Origin: SLLG01 sp964403935
GTDB lineage: Bacteria > Verrucomicrobiota > Verrucomicrobiia > Opitutales > Oceanipulchritudinaceae
DNA length: 64,000 nt
Direction: 5' to 3'
Assembly (NCBI GenBank): GCA_964403935.1
Contig: CAYOIB010000006.1
Span: forward strand, 1 to 64,000
Below the pieces are notes generated by a model. It was not told the DNA's origin and did not search any database. It saw only the letters and a program-made list of their open reading frames with translations. Of the stretch, positions 17,347 through 26,591 are shown piece by piece (within the stretch, counting starts at the first letter, position 1; each line of letters begins with the position of its first letter). The position numbers and the translations under genes were made by a program.

Positions 17347-17603
17347 GTCATGCGAAGCTCGGTGATTTTAATGCCGAGATGATCTTCGATAACAATGACC
17401 TCTCCGAGGGCGATCAGCCGATCGTTAAGATAAAGGCCGACGGGTTCATTCGCTTCCTGATCGAGTTGTATGATTGCCCCGGTCCCAAGCTCCAGCACCT
17501 CTTTCATGCGGAGGTTGCAAGAGCCCAGCTGCACCGTGGCCTTTACCTTGACGTCGAGAATCGTCTGCAGCGAACGTTCATCAAATTCCTGTACCTGTGA
17601 CAT
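17343..17603 (-). CDS. fliN: flagellar motor switch protein FliN
   Basis: FliN is part of the cytoplasmic C-ring. The ATG at 17603, two bases after the fliM stop, gives 86 residues that are entirely SpoA domain (LDVKVKATVQLGSCNLRMKE, IIQLDQEANEPVGLYLNDRL, GEVIVIEDHLGIKITEL). The frame is open up to 17648, but that part overlaps fliM. The protein lacks the long N-terminal extension found in some FliN or FliY proteins. Confidence 0.95.
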   Translation of the reverse strand: MSQVQEFDERSLQTILDVKVKATVQLGSCNLRMKEVLELGTGAIIQLDQEANEPVGLYLNDRLIALGEVIVIEDHLGIKITELRMT

Positions 17604-17605
17604 AA

Positions 17606-18661
17606 TTACTGGGGTTGGTTGATCTTGGACCGGATTCGGACGGACCATTTTTCCTCACGGACGCCGGGCTCTCCGCTGTATAGCTCAAGGCTGGAAAGCA
17701 ACACCTTGACATCTTGGATACCCGATTCGCCCTGGGGCAGGGGAATGACATCGCCCTCCTTGAGGGCCAGCCACTTTGCGATGGGTTCGGCAGCCGTTTC
17801 CCATACGGCGGTAACGGGGATCTCAATGCCGCCGTAGGCCTCACGCCACGCGAGCCGGTTCTCGCCATGGGAGAAATCCATTTCCCGGCGCCGCTTTTCC
17901 TGCTGGAAGCGAATGAGAGGCTCCATCATGTGAAGCGGAAACCCGATCTGCATCTGTTCGAGGCAGTCGCGGATCTCCACCTCGATCGCGAGAACGATAA
18001 TGATGGAATCGTGAGGCGCTGTCTGGAGGAAGCGGCCACTCAGTTCATGGCCCACAATGGATGGTTCCAGCGTCTCATGGTATTCCCATTGAGCGCACCA
18101 CTCTCCAAGAAGAATAGCCACGAGTTCATCGGTGAGGTCGGTCTCAATCTCGGTGAGGTATCGGTCGCTGTTCACGGCTTGGCCGCTGCCGCCAAGCATC
18201 TTTCCGGCAAGCGTCAAAGCGAGGCGGGGCGAAATATCAAGAATACAGATACCCGGTAAGGGATTGACCTTGAAGAGACAGACATGGGTCGGGTGCTGCA
18301 TGCCGTCGGTAAATTGGCGGTAGGGCAGCGTTGCCAGCTTCGTCATCTTGATCCCGATCTCCGCCCGGAGAAACATGGAGAGGCGCGCTTCGAGGAAACG
18401 AATGAAATCCTCATGGAGGAGCCGGATCCGGCGCATCTCCATCTCGCTGAGGAAAATCGGCGTGCGGAAGTCATAGGGCTCGGTCCGAACTTTATCATTG
18501 AAGGTACCGCGTTCCCCATTGTTCCACAGGATGGCACTTCCCTGGCTGACGCCGCCGGCTTCGGCGAGCAGGCTGTCGATTTCATCCTGAGACAGTTGCC
18601 CCGCACTGAAGGGCTCCTCATCGGGGGAATCGTCATGGCCATTCTGGGAGTGCGTATCCAT
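17606..18661 (-). CDS. fliM: flagellar motor switch protein FliM
   Basis: FliM links CheY signalling to the switch complex. The 351-residue protein has an acidic N-terminal segment with the LSQDEIDSLLAEAG motif (residues ~23-36), to which phospho-CheY normally binds, then the CheC-like middle domain and a C-terminal SpoA domain. No stand-alone CheY gene is in the window. It overlaps fliL by one base (TAATG). Confidence 0.96.
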   Translation of the reverse strand: MDTHSQNGHDDSPDEEPFSAGQLSQDEIDSLLAEAGGVSQGSAILWNNGERGTFNDKVRTEPYDFRTPIFLSEMEMRRIRLLHEDFIRFLEARLSMFLRAEIGIKMTKLATLPYRQFTDGMQHPTHVCLFKVNPLPGICILDISPRLALTLAGKMLGGSGQAVNSDRYLTEIETDLTDELVAILLGEWCAQWEYHETLEPSIVGHELSGRFLQTAPHDSIIIVLAIEVEIRDCLEQMQIGFPLHMMEPLIRFQQEKRRREMDFSHGENRLAWREAYGGIEIPVTAVWETAAEPIAKWLALKEGDVIPLPQGESGIQDVKVLLSSLELYSGEPGVREEKWSVRIRSKINQPQ

Positions 18662-19185
18662 TATTGAACAACAAATTCCGTGAAATACAGTTCCTCTACG
18701 AGTGGCTGACCAAGGACGTCATTGATGGCTTCCCTCAGTGCATGGCGAAGGGCATTCCTGGCTCCGGCCTCCTCCAGTTCGGGCAGGGTGCGCGTTGCGA
18801 GGATTCCAAGAATGCCATCGAGAATAGCGGCCCGGTTTCGGGTCATGGCCGCTTCCAGACCCTGACGTGAACCCGCCGCCTGAAAGCTGATCTTCAGGTA
18901 GCGGGTCCCCATTGTTCCGGCAACATTCACGATGATGCCTTTGACCTCATAGACGTGGGCCGGTGGCTGTGCGAGCTGTCCGCTCAAGGCATCGGTGGGG
19001 TGCGTGACCTGAATGCCCGGCTCCCGCATTGCTTCCTTGATGCGCGGAATCAGGACGAACTCCGTGAGGGCGTAGGAGGCAAGCGGTATGAGGACGATCG
19101 CGAGGCCAATTCCAAGCCAGGGCGTGCGCGGTGGCCTGGTGAGGATGATTGGCATCTCGTCAGACGGTTCAGGTTCGACGGCCAT
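18661..19185 (-). CDS. fliL: flagellar basal-body-associated protein FliL
   Basis: FliL is a single-pass inner-membrane protein that supports the stators. The 174-residue protein has a cytoplasmic Pro-rich start, one membrane helix (WLGIGLAIVLIPLASYALTE) and a periplasmic domain ending in the typical VEELYFTEFVVQ. It lies 19 bases after flgE and is coupled to fliM by the one-base stop/start overlap. Confidence 0.9.
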   Translation of the reverse strand: MAVEPEPSDEMPIILTRPPRTPWLGIGLAIVLIPLASYALTEFVLIPRIKEAMREPGIQVTHPTDALSGQLAQPPAHVYEVKGIIVNVAGTMGTRYLKISFQAAGSRQGLEAAMTRNRAAILDGILGILATRTLPELEEAGARNALRHALREAINDVLGQPLVEELYFTEFVVQ

Positions 19186-19204
19186 GGTTAGGGTGGATCA
19201 AGGA

Positions 19205-20440
19205 TTACCGCTTGAGGTTCACGATTTCCTGAAGCATTTCATCGGATACAGAGATCATTCTGGAGCCAGCCTGGAAAGCGCGCTGGGTCGTGATCATGTT
19301 GGAGAACTCTTCGGTGAGGTCGACATTGCTGCTCTCAAGGGAGCGCGCCTGGATGAAACCCACGCCATTCTCATTGGGACGATAGGCCTGGAGATCAGCT
19401 GATGCCGGTGTTTCGCCGAGGGACCATGTCAGGCTTCCGACCGGGCCTGAGTTTATGATACCTGAGTAAAGCCCATTGCCCGAGTTGGTCAGGGCGTCGG
19501 GATCGGTCACTTGCTGCAGGAGGATCTGCCCGCGGGTGTAGGCTGATCCGTCGTTGAGGAAGAGGTTCACATTTCCGCCGTCATCAATCGCCCAGGATTG
19601 AATTGCGAGGGGGACTTGGTTGGGGTCTGCCGTATTGGGGGTTGCCGCTGCCTCGAGACTGGAATCCCATTCTGCGGCTGCAGTCTTAAGTCCTACGGGA
19701 GGATTGGGGTGTTGCGGGTCCCATTCAGTTCCAGCAGTGACATTGGTGTATCCGGTGGAGGACAGTGGGTCTACTTCCACAAAGTCGCCATTATCGAGAA
19801 CGATCTGGCCAGCGGCATTCAAGGGGCGCCCGGCAGAATCGACCTTGTAATAGCCGGTGGAGGACGCATCGTCGGCGACAGCACGGTCTCCATTGGCGAG
19901 GACGATGCGGCCGAGGCTATCGACGGGATTTCCGGTACCATCGAGACGAACCTGGGAAGCGAGGTCGACACGGATGCGGTCAACAGTTGATGGCGGGTTG
20001 TTGGTATCGCCCCCCGTCAGCCCGAGAAGGTAGAATCCGTTTTGATCCACCATGTAGCCTTCCTGGTTGAGCCGGAAGTTGCCATTTCGGGTGAGGTAAG
20101 AGCTGTCGTTGCCTGGATCATAAACGCGGAAGAAGCCATTGCCTCCAATTGCCAGGTCGGAGTTCACCCCGGTCTGGGAGATGGGCCCTTGAGTGAACAG
20201 CTTTTGCACGGAACCCAGCTGGACACCGGCACCCACCTGCATGGGAGGGGTGTTTGAACGGTCTCCGGATTGCGGAAGGGCGCTGCGAAGGGTATCGGAG
20301 AAGTTGTCCGAGTAGTTCGTGCGCTGGGCTTTGTAACCCATGGTGTTAACATTGGCGATGTTATGGCCGATGGTTTCCATTCCTTTGACGAAGGACTTCA
20401 TTGCCGTAACGCCAGTACTGAGTGAGCCGATGAGTGCCAT
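19205..20440 (-). CDS. flgE: flagellar hook protein
   Basis: FlgE forms the hook. The 411-residue protein has the conserved N-terminus (MALIGSLSTGVTAMKSF and IGHNIANVNTMGYKAQRT), a variable middle rich in Asp, Gly and Ser, and the C-terminal helix (ESSNVDLTEEFSNMITTQRA). It lies 15 bases after flgD, the usual hook-cap/hook pairing. Confidence 0.96.
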   Translation of the reverse strand: MALIGSLSTGVTAMKSFVKGMETIGHNIANVNTMGYKAQRTNYSDNFSDTLRSALPQSGDRSNTPPMQVGAGVQLGSVQKLFTQGPISQTGVNSDLAIGGNGFFRVYDPGNDSSYLTRNGNFRLNQEGYMVDQNGFYLLGLTGGDTNNPPSTVDRIRVDLASQVRLDGTGNPVDSLGRIVLANGDRAVADDASSTGYYKVDSAGRPLNAAGQIVLDNGDFVEVDPLSSTGYTNVTAGTEWDPQHPNPPVGLKTAAAEWDSSLEAAATPNTADPNQVPLAIQSWAIDDGGNVNLFLNDGSAYTRGQILLQQVTDPDALTNSGNGLYSGIINSGPVGSLTWSLGETPASADLQAYRPNENGVGFIQARSLESSNVDLTEEFSNMITTQRAFQAGSRMISVSDEMLQEIVNLKR

Positions 20441-20455
20441 GGTAGTGATTTATGG

Positions 20456-20929
20456 TTATTCGTTTGGTGTATTCTGAGAGGTTTTGTCATCCACGGGGAA
20501 AACACTGTGGACCGATTTCGCGGGAATGTAGGCGTTCCCGACAAGGAAGGAGATTTCGGCGCCGTCCCGGCGAATGCCTTCGACGATGCCGTGGTGCTCT
20601 GTGCCGTCTTCGTCGGTGAACTCGACCTTCTTCCCGATGATCTGCTGAGCGGTGGTCCATTCATTTTGTGAATGAAGACGCGTGATCTGCTCATTCATTC
20701 GGCTCATCTCCTGAAGACTGCTGAACTGAGCCATCTGCGCGATGAAGTCGGTGTCCTCCATCGGATTCATGGGATCCTGTGTTGTAAGCTGGACGGTGAG
20801 CAGCTGGAGAAAGTCAAACATACCCAGTGTGGGCGCAGCTGTGTTTGTGGTCTGGGGCGCTTGCTGTTGCGTGGCGACCTGTGTGGCCGGGTCGGCTCCG
20901 ACGTTTCCGTTGTAGGCACCTATATTCAT
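20456..20929 (-). CDS. flgD: flagellar hook-assembly scaffold (hook cap)
   Basis: FlgD caps the growing hook. The 157-residue protein has a Gln/Thr/Ala-rich leader of ~35 residues and the FlgD core (FDFLQLLTVQLTTQDPMNPM, then DTDFIAQMAQFSSLQEMSRM at residues ~58-77), followed by a short beta domain with EFTDEDGTEHHGIVEGI. The C-terminal region is shorter than in E. coli FlgD. It heads the second flagellar unit. No Shine-Dalgarno precedes the ATG, and a sigma-54 site ends 15 bases upstream. Confidence 0.93.
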   Translation of the reverse strand: MNIGAYNGNVGADPATQVATQQQAPQTTNTAAPTLGMFDFLQLLTVQLTTQDPMNPMEDTDFIAQMAQFSSLQEMSRMNEQITRLHSQNEWTTAQQIIGKKVEFTDEDGTEHHGIVEGIRRDGAEISFLVGNAYIPAKSVHSVFPVDDKTSQNTPNE

Positions 20930-20943
20930 TGAATACAGTGTTT

Positions 20944-20959
20944 AGCAGATGCCGGGCCA
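20944..20959 (-). promoter_or_regulatory. sigma-54 promoter of the flgD unit
   Basis: On the minus strand TGGCCCGGCATCTGCT matches TGGCACGNNNNTTGCW with two mismatches and correct GG-to-GC spacing. The -12 GC is followed by 15 bases and then the flgD ATG, so transcription should begin about 2-4 bases before the start codon. The rest of the 209-base gap after fliK (20960-21138) holds a short CCGG-type inverted repeat but no clear terminator; activator sites may lie here. Confidence 0.7.
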
Positions 20960-21138
20960 GCAGGAGGTTGAATCTTCTAAGGGATTGATAGTAAGTGGAA
21001 TAAAAAGGAATCCGCCCGATGAGTCCGCGTGATGTGCCGTGCTATGGAAAAGAATGACCGGTCTCTTTTTTCCGCCTGCCATCGTCCGGAAACCCGGCGA
21101 CAGAAGAGAAGGCTCGGGGGCGTCGCTGTGGAAAGGAA

Positions 21139-23625
21139 TCAAGCCCAGGCGCGCAGGCCCTCAGGCACTGAAGTCGGGCTTGGTCCAGAGGCTGCGGGTG
21201 TTCGGCCCGGAGCGGTTTTTCTCTGGAAGCGAGGGCGGTTTCCGCGGTGGTCCGGATGATTCTGATGGAATTCAGATCCGGAATTTGGATGCTCTCGCGA
21301 CCCTTGCTGCGTTGGGCTCTGCGAATTTGAGAATTGGGGCGCATCCAGTCGGGCACCTCGATCGGCAAAGCGCTGGGTGAGTTCCTCCCATCCTTGCTGG
21401 ATGTTGAGTCGTGCTTGTTCGGAGCTGGTGCTGAAGGTCGCTTGAACCCGATCTTGCCGTATCTGGATCTGAACGCGGACGTTCTCTGTATCACTCAAGC
21501 GGATCTCGATGGAAATGCGTGATTGCCCATCAGATCTCATCCGGTCCCAGGCTTGGATAAGGGGCTGTGACCCCGGCGTGGGCGGCGATTTTGCTGTATG
21601 AGGGAGGGGCGTGGTGGGGGTTGCCTCCCGGGATTTGGATGCTGCCTGGAAACCGATGGCGTCGGCGGGCGCACGATTCCGAGGCTCCTTTCGGGCGGTG
21701 TCGGGATCGATAGCTGTTGGGCTTGCGGGGGTCGGATCCGTGCCAGTTGGAGACTGCTGGAGGGGGCTGTTCTGCGTTGTGGAGGGAACAGAAGATCCGG
21801 ATGGTGAGAGGGAAGGCGTTGCCGCTGGCGCTTTGTCGTTCTGATTCGAAGGTCGTGAGTATGGCTGCTTAGGGGCATTGGTAGGGTCCGCCTCAGGCTG
21901 CCGGAGTGTCGTTTCTGAAGGGCCGGGTTGTTCTCCCTGGGATTTCAGGAGTTCTGCCGCAGGTGCTGTGGAAACCAAGGTATTTTGTTGTGGGGCGGAC
22001 GTCTTGAAAGCAGGAGCTGGCGCTGGCTGGTATCGGTTGGAAGGGGGAAGTTCAATTGGAGTTTGGGTTGCCTTTAACAGAGTGGGTGCCAAATCGGCGG
22101 TATTCGGCTGAGGGAGGGGTGTTGATCGATGAGGCTGGGGCGGCGGGGTTGGCGTTGAGAATTCAGACTGTGTTGCTTTGGGTGTCGGCAGAGGAGCGGC
22201 TTGGGCAGGTATGGTGGCGACGGGTGGGGGCCGCAGTGAGATCCCCGGTGATGGAGAGGTCGCGTTGGCAATGCCGGCATCCACTTGGCGGGGGGTGGTG
22301 CTATTCACGCCCGCCTTGGCACTCAAGGAGGCGGGTGTTTCACGAGACTTCGGGGCGGCCTCGGGACCGGCAGAGCCGGAAGGAGGAAATTCGAGTGAAG
22401 AAGGAGTGGCTTTGGAGGCAGATGTTAGTGGTGCGGTTGTTTCCGTGACCTCTGGAATTATCACTGTCGACCGCTCCACGAAAACAGCTGGCTGCCGGTG
22501 GGGTTCGGGAGAAGGACTTGTATTGGATTTTGAGACTGTATTTTTGGCGCGGGGTGAGTTGGAGGCGGCGACCTTGACGAGATCGGAGGCTTCAGGCCCT
22601 GTGGGTGCTTGATCTCTGCGGGCGGCGGGTGAGGCAGCTGCAGAGAGCGAAGCCTGAACCTGGTGGATTGTCTTTCCGTATGGGATTGAGGAGGCTTTGT
22701 CCTCATGGGAAATCCTTACGAACGCCGTAGGATTTTCCTCCCTGGGTCCTTGAGTTTCAGTCGTATCTGCGGCAAGGGCGGGTCTTGCCTGAATAGGTTC
22801 TGCATTCTCAGGATTGGTAGAGGAAACGATAGGTGGAGAGGCGAACGAACGGGTTGGAAGCGGGCTGGGGGTGATCGAAACAGCAGAGGTGACCCGCGAA
22901 CCGGAAGCTGGGATGGGTGTTGTTGAAGGAAGACCGCTTTCTCTCCCGGAGGATTCCGGAGTGGGTGCCCGCGTCTTGGTGGTGGTACCCTGAGAAGTGA
23001 GAGTGACCGCGGTGGATGGCATTCCCGCTGGTTCAGTTATGAAGGAAACGGGTGCGGCTTTGATCGCAGGGGCGCGGTGGTGGAGGGTTCCTGTTCTTGC
23101 GGGTTCAGACTCGGTGGGGGCTTGGGTGGTGGAGGGTGGTTTTGGTGGTGTTGTGAGTGCGGCAGCGGTGGATAAATGAAATGGGGTGGCTTGCTTTGTT
23201 TTTGTGAGAGGCTGATTTCCTGAAAGTGAAATCGCGGGATCGTTATTATCCGATTCGCCGGGGGGCAGTGCCTTCACCCGCCTCCGGAAGGCGGTGCTAT
23301 CCGAGACCGCGAACTGGAATTGAGCCCCACGGTGGGTAAGGGGTCCGCTGGTGGCTGTGACATTGGACGCAGGCCATTCCTGTCGAGCCTCGTCAGGAAG
23401 TGAGGCCGTTTCATTCGGCACATGTTCGGGTAGATACCTGTTGTTCTTGGAATTCGTTTGGGTATCGGACAGGAGCCAGGCGTCGAATGCCGCCGGAGCA
23501 TCCTCACAAGGCGGCTTTGGGTCTGCTTGCGGGTAAGTGTTTGCTGGAATCTGAAGATGCGTTCCTGTTGAGGAAACTGTCTCTCCGGAAGTGGAACCCG
23601 TTGCACTGGACGGGAGGGTCATCAC
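21139..23625 (-). CDS. fliK: flagellar hook-length control protein
   Basis: FliK is the secreted ruler that sets hook length. The 828-residue protein is about twice the enterobacterial length. Residues ~1-680 are a low-complexity Pro/Ser/Thr/Ala stretch. Near residues ~695-770 lies the folded Flg_hook domain (ISIEIRLSDTENVRVQIQIR, WEELTQRFADRGARLDAPQF). A Ser/Arg-rich tail follows. It overlaps the motE-like gene by four bases (ATGA) and ends the first flagellar unit. Confidence 0.88.
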   Translation of the reverse strand: MMTLPSSATGSTSGETVSSTGTHLQIPANTYPQADPKPPCEDAPAAFDAWLLSDTQTNSKNNRYLPEHVPNETASLPDEARQEWPASNVTATSGPLTHRGAQFQFAVSDSTAFRRRVKALPPGESDNNDPAISLSGNQPLTKTKQATPFHLSTAAALTTPPKPPSTTQAPTESEPARTGTLHHRAPAIKAAPVSFITEPAGMPSTAVTLTSQGTTTKTRAPTPESSGRESGLPSTTPIPASGSRVTSAVSITPSPLPTRSFASPPIVSSTNPENAEPIQARPALAADTTETQGPREENPTAFVRISHEDKASSIPYGKTIHQVQASLSAAASPAARRDQAPTGPEASDLVKVAASNSPRAKNTVSKSNTSPSPEPHRQPAVFVERSTVIIPEVTETTAPLTSASKATPSSLEFPPSGSAGPEAAPKSRETPASLSAKAGVNSTTPRQVDAGIANATSPSPGISLRPPPVATIPAQAAPLPTPKATQSEFSTPTPPPQPHRSTPLPQPNTADLAPTLLKATQTPIELPPSNRYQPAPAPAFKTSAPQQNTLVSTAPAAELLKSQGEQPGPSETTLRQPEADPTNAPKQPYSRPSNQNDKAPAATPSLSPSGSSVPSTTQNSPLQQSPTGTDPTPASPTAIDPDTARKEPRNRAPADAIGFQAASKSREATPTTPLPHTAKSPPTPGSQPLIQAWDRMRSDGQSRISIEIRLSDTENVRVQIQIRQDRVQATFSTSSEQARLNIQQGWEELTQRFADRGARLDAPQFSNSQSPTQQGSREHPNSGSEFHQNHPDHRGNRPRFQRKTAPGRTPAASGPSPTSVPEGLRAWA

Positions 23626-24221
23626 GGTGTCGTTTCAACAACGAGGGTGCGCAAGCGTGTGGTCAGAACAGCGGCGCGACGGGCATCCTCACCTCCCAGA
23701 CGCGTCATCTCCTCAAGGATGCCCCCGGCATTTTCCTGAGGGAGCTGAGAAAGGATTTTCACGGAGAGCGATTCGTCGATTTCCCGGAAGATGAGGGCGA
23801 CGGCACCTGGTGCCATTTCTGTGTAGATTCTGGCGAGTGAGCGGATGTTTCTGCGTTCGTTTTCCGCGAAGCGGGTGAAGATGCTTTCGATACCGGCGAG
23901 CTGTTCCTCGAGTTCGCTACGGAGTCGATCCAGGTCTTCTCGCTCAGAACCAATGCGGGCGCGGACGAGATCGAGACGTTCGGCTTCGCGTCTCAGCTTG
24001 AGTTCTTTCTCTTCAAACTCCCGGGCGAGATCCTGCAGGCGGGATGCACGGAGAACCCAGGCTTGCTTGGACCCGGTGCCCGAGGCTTCTATTGCTGATT
24101 GGATTGGAGGGGGTTGAGGCAGCCAGGCATCACGACGGAGGTAGAGGACAACAGCGGTGCTTGCGAGGCTGGTGAGAAAACCAATGATGAGAATAAGGAG
24201 AATGGATTTTCGGGAATTCAC
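23622..24221 (-). CDS. motE: MotE-like stator chaperone
   Basis: MotE-type proteins are periplasmic chaperones for motor assembly and share the fold of the MgtE N-domain. The protein has one N-terminal membrane helix (ILLILIIGFLTSLASTAVVLYL), a long coiled coil (residues ~55-115) and a C-terminal domain (MAPGAVALIFREIDESLSVKILSQLP). The start is GTG at 24221 because a strong GGAGGAGGT lies just before it and GTGA overlaps the fliJ stop; this gives 199 residues. An ATG at 24251 would overlap fliJ more deeply. Confidence 0.85.
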   Translation of the reverse strand: MNSRKSILLILIIGFLTSLASTAVVLYLRRDAWLPQPPPIQSAIEASGTGSKQAWVLRASRLQDLAREFEEKELKLRREAERLDLVRARIGSEREDLDRLRSELEEQLAGIESIFTRFAENERRNIRSLARIYTEMAPGAVALIFREIDESLSVKILSQLPQENAGGILEEMTRLGGEDARRAAVLTTRLRTLVVETTP

Positions 24222-24676
24222 AGGCACCTCCTCCCCGCGCGCACGAGACAACTGTTATGGAAGTCCGTGGCTTCCCGCTCCTCTTCGCGGTGCATTTCCA
24301 GGGTGTGGGCTTCGCGCGCCTTTTCATACAGACGCTCAATCACTTTTGCATCTTGACGGCATTTCAGCAATTTCTGGTAGGCGGCCTGTTCCTCGGTGGT
24401 CGCGGTCCGAAGAGCGATCCGAAGTTGTTGCAGTTGCTTCTCCAATTCCTGCACATACCGGAAGGTTCCAGCGGCCAGCTCGGGTTTCAAGCCATGTTGC
24501 CGGGCACCTTCAGCTTGGGCTTGGAGCGTGTTTGAAAGGCGCTGATCGGCCTCTGTGACGTTGACCGCCGCCTGTTTTCGCTTCTCGGTCGCGATCCGAA
24601 ACTGCTCTTGGGCGAGATCCAGCTTGTGCTCACGCAATCGGCCCAGACTGGCCAGGTTAAAGGAAAAGCGTTTCAT
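24218..24676 (-). CDS. fliJ: flagellar export chaperone FliJ
   Basis: FliJ is the coiled-coil stalk protein of the export ATPase complex. The 152-residue protein is almost entirely helical (FNLASLGRLREHKLDLAQEQ at the start). It overlaps fliI by four bases and the motE-like gene by four bases, the usual fliH-fliI-fliJ order. Confidence 0.88.
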   Translation of the reverse strand: MKRFSFNLASLGRLREHKLDLAQEQFRIATEKRKQAAVNVTEADQRLSNTLQAQAEGARQHGLKPELAAGTFRYVQELEKQLQQLRIALRTATTEEQAAYQKLLKCRQDAKVIERLYEKAREAHTLEMHREEEREATDFHNSCLVRAGRRCL

Positions 24677-25998
24677 GCGAGGGCTTCCTTGAGTCGTGCG
24701 AAGGTTTCAGCGCGCTCGGACCGTTCCTCCAGCGCCTGGCGAAGAAACTCCACCAGACGTTCGTGAACCTGAATGGCCCGATCCAGCTTCGGATTGCTGC
24801 TGGGGGTGTAGGCACCGATATTGATAAGGTCTTCGTGCCGACGGTAGATAGCCAAGGCGTCGCGCGCGCTCGAGATCAGATGGAGTTCTTCCGTGGTGCA
24901 AACCTCCCGCACCAGACGGCTGACGCTGTCGAGGACATCCATGGCAGGAAAGCGATTTGCATTGGCGAGAGCACGGCTGAGGATAACGTGCCCGTCGAGA
25001 ATGCCACGGACGGCATCGGAGACGGGTTCATTCATGTCGTCGCCTTCAACGAGAACAGTATAGAGCGCGGTGATGGAGCCCTCGGGCCCGCAGCCCGTGC
25101 GCTCGAGGAGTCGCGGCAAGAGCGCGAAGACAGAAGGCGGATAACCGCGGGATGCCGGAGGTTCGCCCACGGAGAGGCCCACTTCGCGCTGGGCCATGGC
25201 AAAGCGAGTGACAGAGTCCATCATGAAGAGGACGTTCTTGCCTTGATCGCGAAAGGTTTCGGCGATGGCGGTGGCGAGGAAGGCGGCGCGGATACGGACA
25301 AGGGCGGGTTGATCGGATGTGGCCACCACGATAACCGAGCGGGCCAGCCCCTCGGACCCGAAGTCCTTTTCGATCAATTCACGAAGCTCCCGGCCGCGCT
25401 CTCCGATGAGCGCGACAACATTGATATCGGCTTCGCTATAACGTGCAATCATCCCCAGGAGGGTGGTCTTGCCGACGCCACTGCCGGCAAAGAGCCCGAT
25501 GCGCTGACCCCGCCCCATGGGCGTAAAGGCGTCGATTGCGCGCACCCCTGTGTGGAAAGGGCTTGTGATGCGTTGACGCCGCATCGGATGAGGCGGAGAA
25601 CGATGGAGAGGAAGATCCCTTGTTTCGATGCTATCCAGAAGGTCATCAAGGGGTCGCCCAAACCCATCCAACACCCGCCCGCGCAAGTTGTTGCCACAGG
25701 GCACGCGCGACCAGTGTGGCGCGGGCACGACCCGGCATCCCGGATGGATGCCCTGCACGTCCTCAAGAGGCATTAGAACAATGCGGTGGTTGTTGAATCC
25801 GACGACTTCAGCATGGCAGGGCTGGGCCCGACCTGCTGGATAAAGCGCACAAACGTCGCCGACCGCTGCCGCCGGGCCATCGGCTTCGATCACCAGCCCG
25901 CGCAGTTCGGAAACCCGACCTTCCATCGTTACCACCGGGTCAGCCTGAATCCGGTGGTCGAGATCGGCGATAATGCTGCTGATGCGATCGCTGTGCAT
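24673..25998 (-). CDS. fliI: flagellum-specific export ATPase
   Basis: FliI is the hexameric ATPase of the export apparatus. The 441-residue protein has a Walker A motif (GLFAGSGVGKTTLLGM, residues ~165-180), Walker B in VLFMMDSVTRFAMAQREVGL, and the family stretch GEPPASRGYPPSVFALLPRL. It lies five bases after fliH and overlaps fliJ by four bases. Confidence 0.97.
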   Translation of the reverse strand: MHSDRISSIIADLDHRIQADPVVTMEGRVSELRGLVIEADGPAAAVGDVCALYPAGRAQPCHAEVVGFNNHRIVLMPLEDVQGIHPGCRVVPAPHWSRVPCGNNLRGRVLDGFGRPLDDLLDSIETRDLPLHRSPPHPMRRQRITSPFHTGVRAIDAFTPMGRGQRIGLFAGSGVGKTTLLGMIARYSEADINVVALIGERGRELRELIEKDFGSEGLARSVIVVATSDQPALVRIRAAFLATAIAETFRDQGKNVLFMMDSVTRFAMAQREVGLSVGEPPASRGYPPSVFALLPRLLERTGCGPEGSITALYTVLVEGDDMNEPVSDAVRGILDGHVILSRALANANRFPAMDVLDSVSRLVREVCTTEELHLISSARDALAIYRRHEDLINIGAYTPSSNPKLDRAIQVHERLVEFLRQALEERSERAETFARLKEALA

Positions 25999-26003
25999 GG
26001 GGG

Positions 26004-26591
26004 TCAGTTGAGGGAGGTGCGGAGGTTATCCAACTTGGTTTCGAGGCGTGCATCGGTGACGCCAAAGCGCCCATGAACGACGCAATCGCCCCGATGCAAA
26101 GAGGTGTCGGGTTGAAGGCGAAGGCTGGGAAAACGCGTGGCCCAGTCCTGGACCAGATGGGTAACGAGTTTGGCATCCTCGGGATGGAGGTGCACAACGA
26201 GGCTGGACTCTTCGCGCGGGTATTCGCCGAGGATCGCAGTCACCGTTTGCTCAATGGCTGTAGCGTCGGGCTCGTAAGTGGCAACAATGCGCCGCACGCC
26301 TTTGAGGACGAGGTCGAGGAGGGCTGGCCGCATTTGGGCAGCGAGTGTGTTTTCCTGCACACTCAAAGCTTCAAGGATGCGTTGAAGGTCTTCGCGCCAG
26401 CGTTGGGCTTCGCCTTCGGCCTGTTTACGGGCGCTTTGAGCAGCCTCTTCAAAACCCTCGCGATAGCCGGCGTCGCGTGCGCCTTCAGTCTTCGCTTGAA
26501 TGTCAGCCGGATTCTCGAGGGCAAAGCGCGAGAGGCCCACGACCTGGATCACAGGGTGCGGAAGTTCAATCGTGTGAGGGGCTTCAGACAT
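26004..26591 (-). CDS. fliH: flagellar export ATPase regulator FliH
   Basis: FliH tethers and restrains FliI. The 195-residue protein has a helical N-terminal half with Glu/Gln-rich repeats (residues ~45-85) and a C-terminal domain (RPALLDLVLKGVRRIVATYE) similar to V-ATPase E subunits. Its start overlaps the end of fliG by eight bases, and fliI follows five bases on. Confidence 0.88.
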   Translation of the reverse strand: MSEAPHTIELPHPVIQVVGLSRFALENPADIQAKTEGARDAGYREGFEEAAQSARKQAEGEAQRWREDLQRILEALSVQENTLAAQMRPALLDLVLKGVRRIVATYEPDATAIEQTVTAILGEYPREESSLVVHLHPEDAKLVTHLVQDWATRFPSLRLQPDTSLHRGDCVVHGRFGVTDARLETKLDNLRTSLN

